From Cymodocea nodosa (lineage: Eukaryota; Streptophyta; Magnoliopsida; Alismatales; Cymodoceaceae), in assembly GCA_036874045.1 (NCBI GenBank), contig CM072337.1, forward strand, positions 7,812,001-7,876,000: a DNA stretch of 64,000 nt. The letters run 5' to 3'. The notes under the pieces are model-generated. The model had not been told where the DNA came from, searched no databases, and saw only the letters and a list, made by a program, of their open reading frames with translations. A program made the translations under genes and the position numbers. Below, piece by piece: positions 35,730 through 47,339 of the stretch. Positions within the stretch are counted from its first letter, which is position 1; every line of letters begins with the position of its first letter.

Positions 35730-36632
35730 TCTATAAATGTTTGTTGTCGGATGAAGGTTGAATCAGCTGCTTCTCCTTCCAGTTCCTCCAACGCTTTCTC
35801 CTTTCTCTTAAAAGTGCTGGTAACTCGTAAATAACATTCTGTTTCATATATATACTGTGCATCCATAAAGTGAATAAATCTCGTTGCAAGAATGTGTCTT
35901 GCAACGTGCATCGTGGTTCCTATTTTAATGGGTACGTGTACCACTACTAATTTCAAATTTTGGTAACTGCTAAACTGACGAAGTTTCGTTTGTGGTTAAA
36001 AGAATAACTGTTCTGCTTAATCCACGAACTAACCTCGTTGAGTTACAGATTACTCAACAGAACATAGTCGGTTATTATTGCTAACTCCACGGACTAACTT
36101 CGTTGAGTTACAGATAACTCAACAGAGTGACCTTATATTATATTACTGACCTCGTGGAGTTACGGTTAACTCAACGGAATTACTTCGTTGAGTTAACACT
36201 TGACAACTTCTAAGTTTCACTCTCGTAAGTTTTCTATTCTGTTTTTTTTTTTTTTTCTTTGTTTTTCATTCTACTAATTGTAATAAAGTTAAATCTATGT
36301 CATTAATGCCTCATTTTGATTAAAATACATTTAAATCTAAACATTATATAAAGATTTAAATTGCAGGTCATTTTATGTTATGCAGAATTTACATTTTACC
36401 TTATAACATGCAGAAATTTTTAAGCAGTTATCCTGTCATTCAACAAATTGTAAATCTGTTACATATTCATAAAGTTCCACAAATTACATAATATTCAATA
36501 AATTCCATTCATTTCACATTCAAATACGTATGAAAATTGCATCTGAAAAATTATATTCATTAATATGAATCAATTACATTACAAGTACATCATACAATTT
36601 CATACAATTTTACACTAGACGAACAATACAAT
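35730..36632 (-). promoter_or_regulatory. Leader region of the displaced gag with palindrome cluster
   Basis: Holds at least three GTTGAGTTA(C)..TAACTCAAC palindromes and a CGTGGAGTTA variant between 36020 and 36205, and a TATATATAT word at 35846-35854 about 120 bases before the gag ATG. The rest (36240-36632) is AT-rich without recognised features. A 102-codon open frame ending at 35651 overlaps the predicted intron and is not trusted. Promoter role inferred from the same layout upstream of the accessory ORFs. Confidence 0.45.
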
Positions 36633-38862
36633 TTAATCTTTATGCCTAAGTTCATCTACTTCCTTCTGGAGTTTTTCTAATTGCTACTCTAATTGATTTA
36701 TCCTCTCTACTGCTCCTGCAATTTCTCCAGAAGGTACAGCTAATTCTACAGCTACAAAATTTCTATATTCTTTCACTGAAATGGTTCTAGATCTTATCCT
36801 TTTTGATGTCCATTTAGTGAAATCAATACTATCCACCATCAGTAGTGGAATCAAATCTCCATAAAATAATTTCTTCTTCACTGTTTTCAGCTTGGAGATA
36901 AAAATTGCAGACCAATTTATTTGGATCTTATTTACAACTGCATACGTGGCCCATTTGACAAATTGACTTAATTCTATGTCATGGCCCTATCGTTGATAGA
37001 CATTCTTAATTAGAATGTTAGCTACCATGTGTGCTTTACCATTTAAATGCTTCAATCTGTTTAATAATGGCACACCAAGATTGATAGCTAAACAATCCTT
37101 AATTTGCTGCTCAGTCCATTCAACTACAGTTGTATCTTCCAAAATTTTTGTTCCTTCATTCTTTAAACCAAATGTGTTGTGGAGAAGCTCTGGTGTTATC
37201 TGTACATCAGCTTCCTCCACATTTGAAATTAATCCTCCTTCTCCTTCTCTTAAATTTGCATAGAAATAGGGCACTAAATTCTCATATACTGCATGCCCTC
37301 TATCTTGAGATATAAATTGCAATAGACCTTGGAATTCAAATAGATCTTTGATTTCTTGCATTCTATCCCAATTTACTGGTCTACTATAAATAATATTGTA
37401 ACCCCTTATTTCTTGGTATTTGGTATAAGCTTCCTGACTACAAAAATGTACTTCATTCAAAATTATTGTTTCAGTCGGGTCAGGAAGGTGACTTTGTTGC
37501 TCCAGAGGGGTTTGCTCTTGCTCTTCCTCCAGCATAGGCTGCATTTGGACATTCTCTTCAGATTCCTGAATTTTTTGCTTTTGCTTCTGTCTGTGGTGGT
37601 GAGCTGGCAGAACTCTCCACTCTGTCTTGAATTCTTTCCATAATTTGCTGAAGAGTTTCTTGCTCTTCAGTGGAATCTGTGAAATTATTTTTGTCCAAAT
37701 GGCTTCTTTCACCCTCTTCATTTTCTACTCTTTCTTCTTCCTCCTAACTACCAATCTGTTCTGCTACTGTTCTTTCTGATTCTGTAATAGATTGGGATGG
37801 AGTCACGGGCAATTCAGTTTCTGCCCTAATTTCTGTTTCTTCTTGTACAGGCTGTAAACTAATTTCAACTTGATTTTTTTCTTTTCTTTGCTCCTCCTGC
37901 TCCTCCTCAGATTTGGATAGCAGGTTAATAAAAATCTGCTCCACAGGCCCAGTAAAAATTGGTACTTCAGATTTAATTTCTTTATAATCAGGCACTTTTT
38001 CTTTTTCTTTCTTTTTTCTGATTAGTTGTGCCTGTTCTTCCTCTTCATCTTCTGAAATTAAATCTACAAAAATAGGCTCTGTAGGCTTTCGAACCACAGG
38101 TACTGGCTCTTCCTGTTTAATTCTTCCAATAATTGCTGGTCTCGAAGGACTAGCTTCAGCTTCTTTTGTAGCATCTCTAACAGCAGTTCTGGTAGTAGCT
38201 TCTTGATGCTGTTCCAATTTAATTTTATATTGGGCTTTCAACTTTTCTGCAGCCCTCTTTTTGTACAGTGCAACAAACACCAGGTGTGCTTTAGCCACTG
38301 CCAAATCTTCTGATTCTCCTTGGTTTTTTCCAACTTGAACTGGTTCTGCAAATTCTCTTATTTCTTCTTCAGTCGAAGGCCCCATCATTTCTGCTCGTGC
38401 CAATGGCTTAAATGGTGGAACTGAAGGTCCAGACTACTGCTCCTTAGGAACAGGTCTTTCAGCAGTTGGTTCCTCCCGTTCTTCAGTTGCCTCTTCATTT
38501 GCTTTCCTTTCTTGCTCCCAGATCACCCGTTTAGTTTGTCTACAGATTCGTCTTTTGAACTAGAGTTGGGACTTAGGCTAGATTAATTCTAGGGCAACTT
38601 CATTACTTGGCCTTATTTGTCTTTCCTTGCTTACAGCTATTTCTGTTGCTATTTTGATTCGTGTTTCCATTATTTGAGGTATTTGTATATCCATATCTAC
38701 TAAATCTCTTCAAAACTTGAAAAGTTCTGATTCTACCTTCTGTAGCTCTTTCTCTCTTGTCGTATTTTTGATCTTCTGCCGCGTGTGCCACTCTTCTGAT
38801 TCCTTCAGAAATTCTGATGTATCAACAACATCTTCCCAGAATTTAGGTGTTATCTTCCTCAT
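36633..38862 (-). pseudogene. Gyp-B accessory protein ORF, broken
   Basis: Starts at the ATG at 38862 (MRKITPKFWEDVVDTSEFL), then a Lys/Glu/Arg-rich helical region ('RIKIATEIAVSKERQIRP'), acidic linkers ('IFVDLISEDEEEEQAQLI'), then a conserved domain: 'IIYSRPVNWDRMQEIKDLFE', 'LVPYFYANL', 'NTFGLKNEG', 'KAHMVANIL', 'NKIQINWSA' and 'KLFYGDLIPL'. It ends in a short coiled stretch. The domain matches the Cop-1 and Cop-2 accessory proteins over about 250 residues. It has about six stops and a frame change near 37580. The same gene of Gyp-A is at 63205-64000. Function unknown; no membrane segments seen, so it does not look like an envelope protein. Confidence 0.75.
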
Positions 38863-39150
38863 CGTGGAGTTACACAACAACACGAAATCGCTCTGATTTC
38901 TATTGTTCTAGATTCTAAATGATTTGTCGGATAATGCCCCCAAAACCCTAGGTTTTAGTTTAAATAAGCACTAAGTTTAGGTGAGTAATCGAGTCATTTC
39001 CTGAACCAACTATTACTATTTTATCTGCGGTCTTAGTTACAGTACTCCGTTGAGTTACAAGTAACTCAACGGACTAACTTCGTTGACTAACTCAAGACTT
39101 AACGGAGTATGCTCGTTGAGTTAAGCGTAACTCAACGGACTCCCCGTACA
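38863..39150 (-). promoter_or_regulatory. Candidate promoter of the Gyp-B accessory ORF
   Basis: In the element sense a palindrome cluster (39045-39142; GTTGAGTTA..TAACTCAACGG twice, plus a looser copy) precedes a TATTTAAAC box (38958-38966), which is about 96 bases before the ATG. The spacing matches Cop-1b (about 90 bases). Homology with Gyp-A resumes at 38925. Confidence 0.5.
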
Positions 39151-39508
39151 AGCAAATATAATAATAAAAATATTACAAAGAATAGTTTTTCAGTTTTTTT
39201 TATAAGTTTAACCGATACTATGCTTCGGTCAGACCTAAATATTTTTTATGTTTTTATTTTTCTTTCGGTTGAACTGATACTATGTTTCGGTAAAACCAAT
39301 ATTTTTTCTGAAAATTAATATACAATTTTTTTCTAGTTTAACTGATACTATGCTTCGGTCAGACCAAAATATTTTTTTTATATTTTCTGGTCATACCGAT
39401 GGATCCAGTCAGTTGAACCGCAACTATTTTTATGTTTTATATATATTTTTAATGTTTTTTTTTATTTTTTATTTTTATATATATATAAACATAAAAACTG
39501 ATTTCTTA
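39151..39508 (-). repeat. Stem-loop repeat array after the Gyp-B pol stop
   Basis: AT-rich stretch with three copies of a hairpin-forming word, ACCGATACTATGCTTCGGT (39211-39229) and close variants at 39272-39291 and 39341-39359, spaced 62-68 bases, plus a weaker copy near 39397. ACCGA/TCGGT arms pair around a short loop. A TA-rich run lies at 39440-39490. Possible RNA structure or transcript processing signal; no gene. Confidence 0.65.
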
Positions 39509-41506
39509 CTAAGTAAAACTCGAGTAGTCCTCTACTCTGTATTCTTCTATAATTCCAAAGGAGCTTTTTGGTGTTTTCAAAATAGGTTTAAGTCTTTGTC
39601 CATTTACTTTAAATATATTCTGATTTTTAGGATTTTCAATTTCAATAGCTCCATAAGGATAAACATTTCGAACTATGTAAGGTCCTGCCCATCTAGATCT
39701 TAATTTTCCTGGATGGTTATGGAGTCTAGCCATATAAAGATATACTTCTTGTCCTATTTCAAAGTTTTTAGGAATAATTTTTCTATCATGCCAGAATTTA
39801 ATTTTCTCTTTTTCTCTTATAGTCTTTGAATAAGCTTCATTTCTAAATTCTTCTAATTCAATTAGTTGCATTTTCCTATTTTCAGCAGCTTGATTTAAAT
39901 TAGTGTTCAGAGTTTTTAATGCCCAATAAGCTTTATGTTCTATTTCAACAAGTAAATGACAACTTTTTCCATATACTAGCCTAAAAGGTGACATACCTAA
40001 GCTCGTTTTATAAGTAGTTCTATAAGCCCAAAGTGCATCAATCAATCTATTAGCCCAATCTGTTCTAGTAGGATTTACTACTTTTTCCAAGATTAATTTA
40101 ATTTGTTTGTTTGCACTTTCTACTTGTCCACTTGTTTGCGGATGATATGATGTTGCAATTTTGTGGTTTATTCCATATTTCTTCATTAAGGCTTCAAAAC
40201 TTCTATTACAGAAATGAGTTCCTCTCTCACTGATAATAGCTTTAGGTATTCCAAATCTGGCAAATATATTTGTTCTTATAAATTGTATTACCACTTTGTT
40301 ATCGTTAGTTTTTGTAGGAATAGCTTCTATCCATTTAGATACATAATCCACTCCCAACAATATGTAATTAAATTGATTAGATATAGGAAATGGACCCATA
40401 AAATCTATTCCCCACACATCAAAGATTTCAACCTCAACAATAGGATTAAGAGGCATCATATTCCTCTTTGATATTCTTCCTATTTGTTGACATCTTAAAC
40501 AACTTAAGCAATATTTATGAGCATCTTTGAATAGTGTTGGCCAATAAAACCCACATTGCAGAATTTTTGTAGCAGTTTTCCCTGAACCAAAATGTCCTCC
40601 ACAAGCTTGGTCATGACAGAAAGACAATATGCTCGAATATTCAGTTTCTGGAACACACCTCCTTAAAACCAGATCAGGACATTTCTTAAATAAGTAAGGG
40701 TCTTCCCAATAGTAATATTTTACTTTTGAGAAAAACAATTTCTTATCTTGTCTATTCCAATCCTTAGGTGTTAAACCAGTAACTAAGTAATTAAATATGT
40801 CTGCATACCAAGGCATTGTGTTGATGGTCATTAATTGTTCATCAAGAAAATTATCCTTAATTTCAATATTTGATTTTTCTATTAGTAATCTTGATAAATG
40901 ATCTGCTACTACATTCTCACAACCTTTTTTATCTTTAATTTCTAGATCGAATTCTTGCAATAATAATATCCATCGGATTAATCTAGGTTTAGTTTCTTTT
41001 TTCTTTATTAGATGTTTTAGAGCTGAATGATCCGTGTAAACTATTACTTTAGCTCCAATCAAATATGATCTAAACTTTTCTAAAGCAAACACAACAGCTA
41101 ATAATTCTTTTTCAGTAGTTGTGTAATTAACTTGAGCATCATTTAAGGTTTTGCTTGCATAATGAATCACTCTAGGAGACTTTTCTATTTTCTGTTCTAA
41201 CACTGCTCCTACAGCAAAATCAGAAGCATCGCACATTAATTCAAATGGATGGTTCCAATTAGGTGCTTGAATTATAGGAGTTGAAATTAAGCTAGTCTTA
41301 AGTCTAAAAAATGCTTCCTTGCAATTTTTATCAAAGTTAAATGGAACATCTTTTAATAGATTAGTTAAAGGTCTAGCTATCTTGCTAAAGTCTTTAATAA
41401 ATCTTCTATAAAAACCAGCATGTCCTAGAAATGATCTAATATCTTTTACTGATTTAGGTTCTGGTAGATTAGAAATTACTTCTATTTTAGCTTTATCTAC
41501 TTCCAA
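39509..41506 (-). pseudogene. Gyp-B RNase H and integrase (end of pol frame)
   Basis: Open for 665 codons after the single stop at 41543. It begins at the RT thumb ('[18 protein letters not shown]'). RNase H follows ('[16 protein letters not shown]', '[15 protein letters not shown]', '[10 protein letters not shown]'), then the integrase zinc finger ('[17 protein letters not shown]' with '[11 protein letters not shown]'). The core has '[14 protein letters not shown]', '[11 protein letters not shown]' and '[14 protein letters not shown]'. The second catalytic position reads ISERG where ISDGG is usual, so the aspartate is replaced. A GPY/F-type module '[18 protein letters not shown]' follows, with no chromodomain. 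Same frame as the upstream parts; 4725 bases from 44233 without any frameshift. Confidence 0.93.
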
Positions 41507-43624
41507 CCCTTTTTTAGAAACAACATGCCCTAAGACTATTCCTTATTTAACCATGAAGTGACATTTTTCCCAATTTAAAACCAGATTTTTTTCCACACAG
41601 CGTTTTAATATTTGGTATAAATTGCTTAAACACACTTCATATGAGTTGCCATATACAGTAAAATCATCCATAAATATTTCTAAAAATTCATCAGTCATTC
41701 CAGTAAATATGCCCTGCACACACCTTTGAAAAGTAGCTGGTGCATTGCATAATCCGAATGGCATTCTTTTAAAAGCATAAGTTCCATTAGGATAGGTGAA
41801 AGTTGTTTTCTCTTGATCCTCTAATGCTACTGGAATTTGATTATATCCTGAATACCCGTCTAGGAAACAAAAATATTCTTGCCCTGCTAATCTTTCCAGC
41901 ATTTGATCTATAAAAGGTAAGGGAAAATGATCTTTCCTAGTCACAACATTCAGCTTTCTATAGTCTATACATACTCTCCAGCCTGATTGAATTCTAGTAG
42001 GTATCAAGTCTTGACTTTCATTCCTAATAACTGTTAATCCTGATTTCTTGGGAACTACATGGATTGGACTAACCCACGAGCTATCAGAAATCGGATATAT
42101 TATATCATTATCTAACCATTTAACTATTTCCTTCCTGACTACTTCCTTAAGGTTTGGATTTAATCTCCTCTCAGGAATTCTAACAGGTTTAGCATTCTCT
42201 TCTAAATATATGTGGTGACAACATAAAGTTGAACTTAACCCTTTTTTATCAGTCATAGTCCATCCTATTACTTCTTTATAACTTTTTATTACATCTTTTA
42301 ATTTAGCTATTTGATCCTCTTTCAAATCTGAAGCAATAATGATTGGACAGGTCCGTTTATCTTCTAGAAATATATAGGTTAATTCAGGAGGTAAATGTTT
42401 TAATTCTAAATGTTGCCCATCAGAAGCTAGAGCTCCTAATTGAACATCATCATTTTTTAAATTAATTTCTTCCTGATCTCCTTCTATATTTATGCTTTCA
42501 CTTTCTTCTAAACTTTCAGAATTGATTTGCCTATTTAATTCTTCTTGAATCACATCATCTAACATATCTCCTTCATCCTCTAAAAAGTCTATGGTATGTA
42601 AGGACATTTCTAACTCCTCAAACATTTCTGGTTTGAAAATATTTAATTGAGTATCCTCATTACCATATGCTAACTTCATTACTCCACTTTTACAATTTAT
42701 AACAGCCCCTGATGTTGCTAAAAATGGCCTTCCCAAAATTAAAGATGTATCACTATTTTTATGCTTAATTTGTTGGGAATCCAAAATTACAATATCAATA
42801 GGATATATAAAATTCTTGATTTTAATTAAGATATCCTCTATTTTTCCTCTAGGGTATCTTATACTTCTATCAGCTAATTGAATAACCGTACTAGTAGGAG
42901 TTAAGCCTTCTAATCCTAAGGATGCAAATATATCACTTGGCATAACATTTATACCTACACCTAAGTTTATTAAGGTTCTTTCTAGAATGGTATTTCCTAT
43001 GGTGCATGATATAACAGGGATTCCAGGATCAGATAACTTTTTAGGAATTTGTGGCAGAAATAGGTAACTACTTTGCTCAACTAAAAAGACCTTTCTAAGA
43101 ACTTTTCGCTCTCTTTTCTTAGTACACCAATCCTTTAGAAATTTAGCACAAGGTGGCATATTCTGCAATAGATCTAACAAAGGAATGTTAACTTGTACTT
43201 TTTCAAAAATTTCTCTAATTTTTTCTTGTTTTTCAAGAATTGTTTGTTGTAATCTTTCAGGATAGGGTGTTAAAGATTTTGATTTCAAAGACTCTTTTTC
43301 TTTCAGTTGATTTGTTTGATCATTTTTAGCTTCAATTGCAGATTCAGATTGTTCTTCAGTGATTTCTAGATTTTCAGCTATTACTTTTTCATTATCATTT
43401 TGATTTTTACTCTTGTCCACCTTCACATCATTTTCATTTTGAGTTCTTGGTGGTATATCAGTTCCAGATCTTAATGTTACACATATATCTTCCAGATTTT
43501 CATTACTTTCTTGATGTTTTTGTATATCATTTTCGTGATTATGATCTTCAATTGTTTTTAGTTTTAAAGTGCATTCTTTAAATTCTCTTACATTTGTTTT
43601 TTCTGTTTGTTGTATATTTTGCAA
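41507..43624 (-). pseudogene. Gyp-B protease and reverse transcriptase
   Basis: Open for 693 codons, ending at a TAA (CAA in Gyp-A) after 'KCHFMVK'. The aspartic protease region has 'LINLGVGINVMPSDIF', where the family usually has DLGA; the catalytic aspartate appears replaced by asparagine. The RT has 'PIHVVPKKSGLTVIRNE', 'WRVCIDYRKLN', 'FCFLDGYSGYNQIPVAL', 'MPFGLCNAPATFQRC' and the intact catalytic box 'IFMDDFTVYG'. Gyp-A lacks the protease and part of the RT by deletion. The stop at 41543-41545 would truncate the protein before RNase H. Confidence 0.93.
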
Positions 43625-44155
43625 GTTGTGCAGGTTTATAACATTATAATTTTCATTGTCCTATTGTAAAACTTGTATTTTCATTGCATTTTTGTCTAAT
43701 GCTTTTAATTTTGTTTCCAGATCATCTAATTTCATTGCATTCAATTTTTGATCAATTTTCTTTATGACTTTTTCAGTTTCGTAAATTATATCCTGTTTAG
43801 GTTCTGAATATGCCTCCTTATAGTTTAATTGGTTGACTTCTTGTTGTTGACACACAAAATATTCTAGTTTGTCTAGATTTTGCTCTATACTATGCTCTAG
43901 TCTGTCATAGCTATCCCAAACTTCAGTGTCTCTCATCATATTACACATTCTATACTGACCATCAGTTGGGTAAACTATAGGATTCTCATACTCGACTCTA
44001 TTATATTGAGGATAATTCATTTCTTGTTCATGGGATCTATCAATCTGTAAATGTCTCAATTTCAAACAATCAGAAATGTCGTGTCCTTCAGAATTGCAGA
44101 ATTCACATATGCTAATTAAAGGTTTCAGAAATCTTTGAGCATAAGCATATGCCAT
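43625..44155 (-). pseudogene. Gyp-B 5' ORF: zinc knuckle and linker without capsid
   Basis: The first ATG in frame is at 44155 (MAYAYAQRFLK); a CCHC knuckle CEFCNSEGHDISDC starts at residue 17. The rest is a charged linker ('QQQEVNQLNYKEAYSEPK'). A TAG replaces Gln near 43661, after which the frame continues into the protease part. The ATG is only about 120 bases from the primer site, so the roughly 300-residue capsid region expected here is missing; its counterpart is at 34339-35729. Gyp-A shows the same 5' arrangement. Confidence 0.88.
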
Positions 44156-44259
44156 ATTCTCAATTACAGAAGAAAACACACAACTCTGACTATTAAAATG
44201 AAACAGCTCTAACAGTTGCTTATATCTATTCAATTCAATTCAGTTCAATTCAATTCAAT

Positions 44260-44277
44260 TCCCCGGCAACGACGCCA
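44260..44277 (-). other. Gyp-B primer binding site
   Basis: TGGCGTCGTTGCCGGGGA in the element sense, 7 bases from the LTR end. It is one base from the TGGCGCCGTTGCCGGGGA site described for Athila/Cyclops-type elements (Asp tRNA). Confidence 0.9.
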
Positions 44278-44284
44278 TAAAACT

Positions 44285-46138
44285 TGTTCGTGTTTTCCCA
44301 GCACTACACTAGAAAAACATGGATTTGTTACTTCTATTTTTACTTAGTTAATTTATCTTTATGCCTATTCTTTCTTTTAGAAGTAAACAAACAACCTTTA
44401 ATACAATTTAGATATTAATTCCAATTTGAACTTTAACTACAAGTGTACAGTGTCTATTGTATCAGTGTGCAAGTACAGGTTGATCCCACAGGGAATTGCT
44501 GACGAATTTAAGAAATGTTTGATTGTGAACAATTCAAATTTATATTCAATAAGCACTCCATTGAGTTACAGTTAACTCAACGGACTAAGTTCGTTGAGTT
44601 ATGGATAACTCAACGGACTATCCTCGTGGACTTAAGTTAACTCCACGAGCTTGTCTCTTCTTTATAATACTGCTATTTACAGAGGAATTCGGCCAACCAT
44701 TGGGCAATTCCACAGATTGTAAATAACATCAATTAAGCTTTTTAATGCTAGTTAACATTGGATTTATCATTATGCAATACTAACATTCAGATGATTCAAA
44801 CAGTAACCATTAAAATCTTTAAGTTGTTTTGTACAAACCAATTTCAGTAAACTGTAAAATTAAAACTAACATAAAACAATCATAAAACTGATACAGATAA
44901 CATTAATCACGATACAACACAAACAATACAACACTCAAATACAACATACAAACATATATAAATTGTTTTTGGTATTTTTGTTTTTATGTGATGGGCGAAA
45001 TGTGAAATGTAAAGTAATTTCACTTGACAGTAAATACTTCCGACACTACTTGCAACGCGATTACACCACTGAAAATTGAACCACTTACAATTCTGTCTCC
45101 TCTCCCTATAGAATCGCGAGTCCAGAATTGCAAGATGATCTCCTCTTCAGCATACAGGCATCAACCCGAAGCCAAGGCTTAAAGCTTTACGATCTCCTGA
45201 AATATGAGTTGGTGCTTGGTGAAAATGTCTTCCCTTCCCGCGACGCGATCACTCCTCACAGTGGTTGTTAGGCACTGTGTTTGGCTCGGAATCGACCCGA
45301 CATCAGGCAAGTATCCTCATAGACCTCCGATGATTGGTGATTATGGTGGTGATACGATGGTTGGTGTGATACTTCGGAGAATCGCCGATACTGTTTGCAG
45401 AAAGTTCGGTGCTCCTCCTCTATATACACTGGCCATCCATCGATCACCCCTTTTTCTTTTTTTCTTCTTTTCTTTTATATTTCTTCAGTGGTAACTGCTT
45501 CTGCTTGAATGATCGGTTGGATTTCCTTCCTTCAGATCAACGACGATGATTTCTTTCTCCCTGCGCGATTGAATTCCTGCGTGATACGTGCGAACGTGGT
45601 TTTTCCTTCCAACTGTCTGTTCCTGCAACCGCTAGAGTGGCATATTAGAAAATATATAGTCCGTGGAGTTATAGATAACTCAACGGACTTCCTTTGTTGA
45701 TTTAAATATAAAACATGTGCAAAAATAACAACTTAAGTTTATAACGCTAACCTAACGCATTGCCTTAGTGTATTTTCATGTAACTCAACGCGTGCAGTTA
45801 TACTAACTTAACGAGATATAACGTAAGTAAATCTACCAGCTCTCAACACGTGTCAGCAGCAATTTAAACATAAAATAACATTTCGGAGAGTTACAGGTAT
45901 AACTATCCGATGCTTAGATGCATTTTCGGATACTTAAGAATTTCACAGCCTGTAATTTACCGACAGTTCATAAATGTACTAAATTAACATTAATTCCCCA
46001 AAATTAAGCAGATTCTTCAATTAAAGCATATAATAGTGCAATTATAACATAATGGCTTAATTCTCATATGATAAGCTAAATATTATGCAATTAACCATCA
46101 TTTAACCATTAATAATATGCACTTTTTCATTCTAAACA
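44285..46138 (-). repeat. Gyp-B 5' LTR
   Basis: 1854 bases, the same length and ends as the 3' LTR, a few percent different. It has palindrome clusters at 44560-44650 and 45655-45690, a TTTCGGAGAGTTA..TAACTATCCGA pair near 45883-45912, and the block shared with Cop-1 at 45714-45771 (56 of 58 identical). It is followed by the right copy of the target duplication, GGATC. Confidence 0.95.
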
Positions 46139-46143
46139 GGATC
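46139..46143. repeat. Right target-site duplication of Gyp-B
   Basis: GGATC, identical to 29366-29370, created by integrase on insertion. It also fixes the point where Cop-2 sequence resumes. Confidence 0.92.
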
Positions 46144-47339
46144 TAAATCCGAAAAATAGTCAAGTTACCTTAATTAATTTAGTGATTGTATTCCTATTTG
46201 CTAGATTGAATGTTTCATGATTAGAAAATTTAGAGGTATTTAATATGTGAGGGTGAAAAACAAGGAAAAGTGGCTGGAAGCAATAAGACTCAAGATATTT
46301 AACCTGACCTTGTCCAAATGTTTTTAACTTTCTACACTTTCCCATTTTCCAGTACTGTCAAAGTGATTGCCATTGTTTAAAAAAAAAAAAAATGGAATGT
46401 TTGTTGTAAAGAGCAACCAACACCAATCTTGACAAAAGAAAAAAAAAACCTCCGATTATGGCTATGCAGTATTGATAGTTTCATAATTATCAAAGATCTT
46501 CTTTTCTTCTTAGTTAATTACATAACAGACATTGTTAAGGGAAAATATACCTTAGGGTTGCTTTATGGAAATTTCAAACTGGCCAGAGAGAACATATTAA
46601 ATAATTCTGAATTTTTCTATTCTAAAAACACTAAGTTATAGCATTGAAGTTTATGAAAACTGATTTTTTAAGGTTAATAAGGTGAACCATAGGATCAAGT
46701 TCTTATACTAAGTGAAATGTGTTATTTATCTTAATGTGGAGCCTTGAATATTTCAGTAATTCTCACAAAAAAAAAAAAAATTTAATTTAAAAAAAATGAA
46801 TGATAAATAAATAAATATATATATTTATATATCTATATATCTAATCATAAAACAAAACTAAAAAAAATTAATAATAAAAATACAAATACCAGAACAAATT
46901 TTTTTTTTCTGATTTCTTTTATTCAAAAATTCAAGGGGAGTTTGTTCTTTTTGATATGTCTGATTTTCTCAATTTTAAGATCTATTTCTTTCTTAGTCAG
47001 CATATTTTTAGGGGGAGTTATTTTACCTGGTTAGGTGCTGGAAGTCTTTAGAGAGTTAGCTTTTTGTCTTAAGGGCTTTTTAGACAATTAAGTTGTAACT
47101 ATCTAAAAAATTCTTAGTTTCGGCAAGTTCCTGTCTTGTGACCTTATTTCTTTTTTAGACAGTTATTCTGTAACTATCCGAAATTCTCCTTCTTTTTGAT
47201 AAGCTCGACCTCTAACTCACTGATCTCTAGAACTTTCTGATATTTATATGCTTTCGGAGGGTTATCTTCTCACTCTGCCTCAACCTTCTGATTCTCAAAT
47301 CCTTTGTTTGCTTCATCTCTTTTTCGCACCTTCTCCTTC
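46144..47339 (+). promoter_or_regulatory. Cop-2 post-pol noncoding stretch, right part, with candidate accessory promoter
   Basis: No gene recognised; small open frames at 46160-46345 and 46429-46641 show no family motif. AT microsatellite near 46800-46860. An internal purine tract TTTTTAGGGGGAGTT lies near 47006-47020. TAACTATC(C/T)(G/A)AAA-type palindromes follow at 47083-47200. A TATTTATAT box at 47241-47249 is about 91-99 bases before the accessory ATG at 47340. The order tract, palindromes, TATA-like box, ORF is the same as in Cop-1. Confidence 0.5.

Larger units (their letters stand above)
29371..46138 (-). mobile_element. Gyp-B, complete Athila-like Ty3/gypsy element with rearranged gene order
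   Basis: A 16,768-base minus-strand element with two LTRs of exactly 1854 bases and a 5-base target duplication, GGATC (29366-29370 and 46139-46143), inserted in the Cop-2 post-pol region. The order in the element sense is 5' LTR, Asp-type primer site, zinc knuckle, protease, RT, RNase H, integrase, stem-loop repeats, accessory ORF, a spliced gag capsid gene, an F-box-like ORF, a noncoding module between two purine tracts, and 3' LTR. The absence of a chromodomain and the primer type point to the Athila/Tat branch. The LTRs differ at about 17 of the first 410 positions by eye. The clean duplication shows that the whole arrangement moved as one unit. Confidence 0.95.

Noticed and set aside
35651..35956. 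102-codon open frame before the displaced gag
   Set aside because: It runs into the predicted intron, and joining its frame to gag gives an immediate stop. The ATG at 35729 in another frame fits better.
38603..38791. 62-codon open frame as a separate gene
   Set aside because: It is in a different frame from the accessory ORF whose reading is confirmed by the homologous Gyp-A copy at 63268 onward.
36633..38862. Envelope gene reading of the post-pol ORF
   Set aside because: No signal peptide, membrane helix or cleavage site is visible. The protein is charged, coiled and acidic with a conserved soluble-looking domain also present in copia elements.
46160..46641. Small open frames between Gyp-B and the Cop-2 accessory ORF
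   Set aside because: Short, AT-rich, no motifs, opposite strands, within the noncoding post-pol part of Cop-2.
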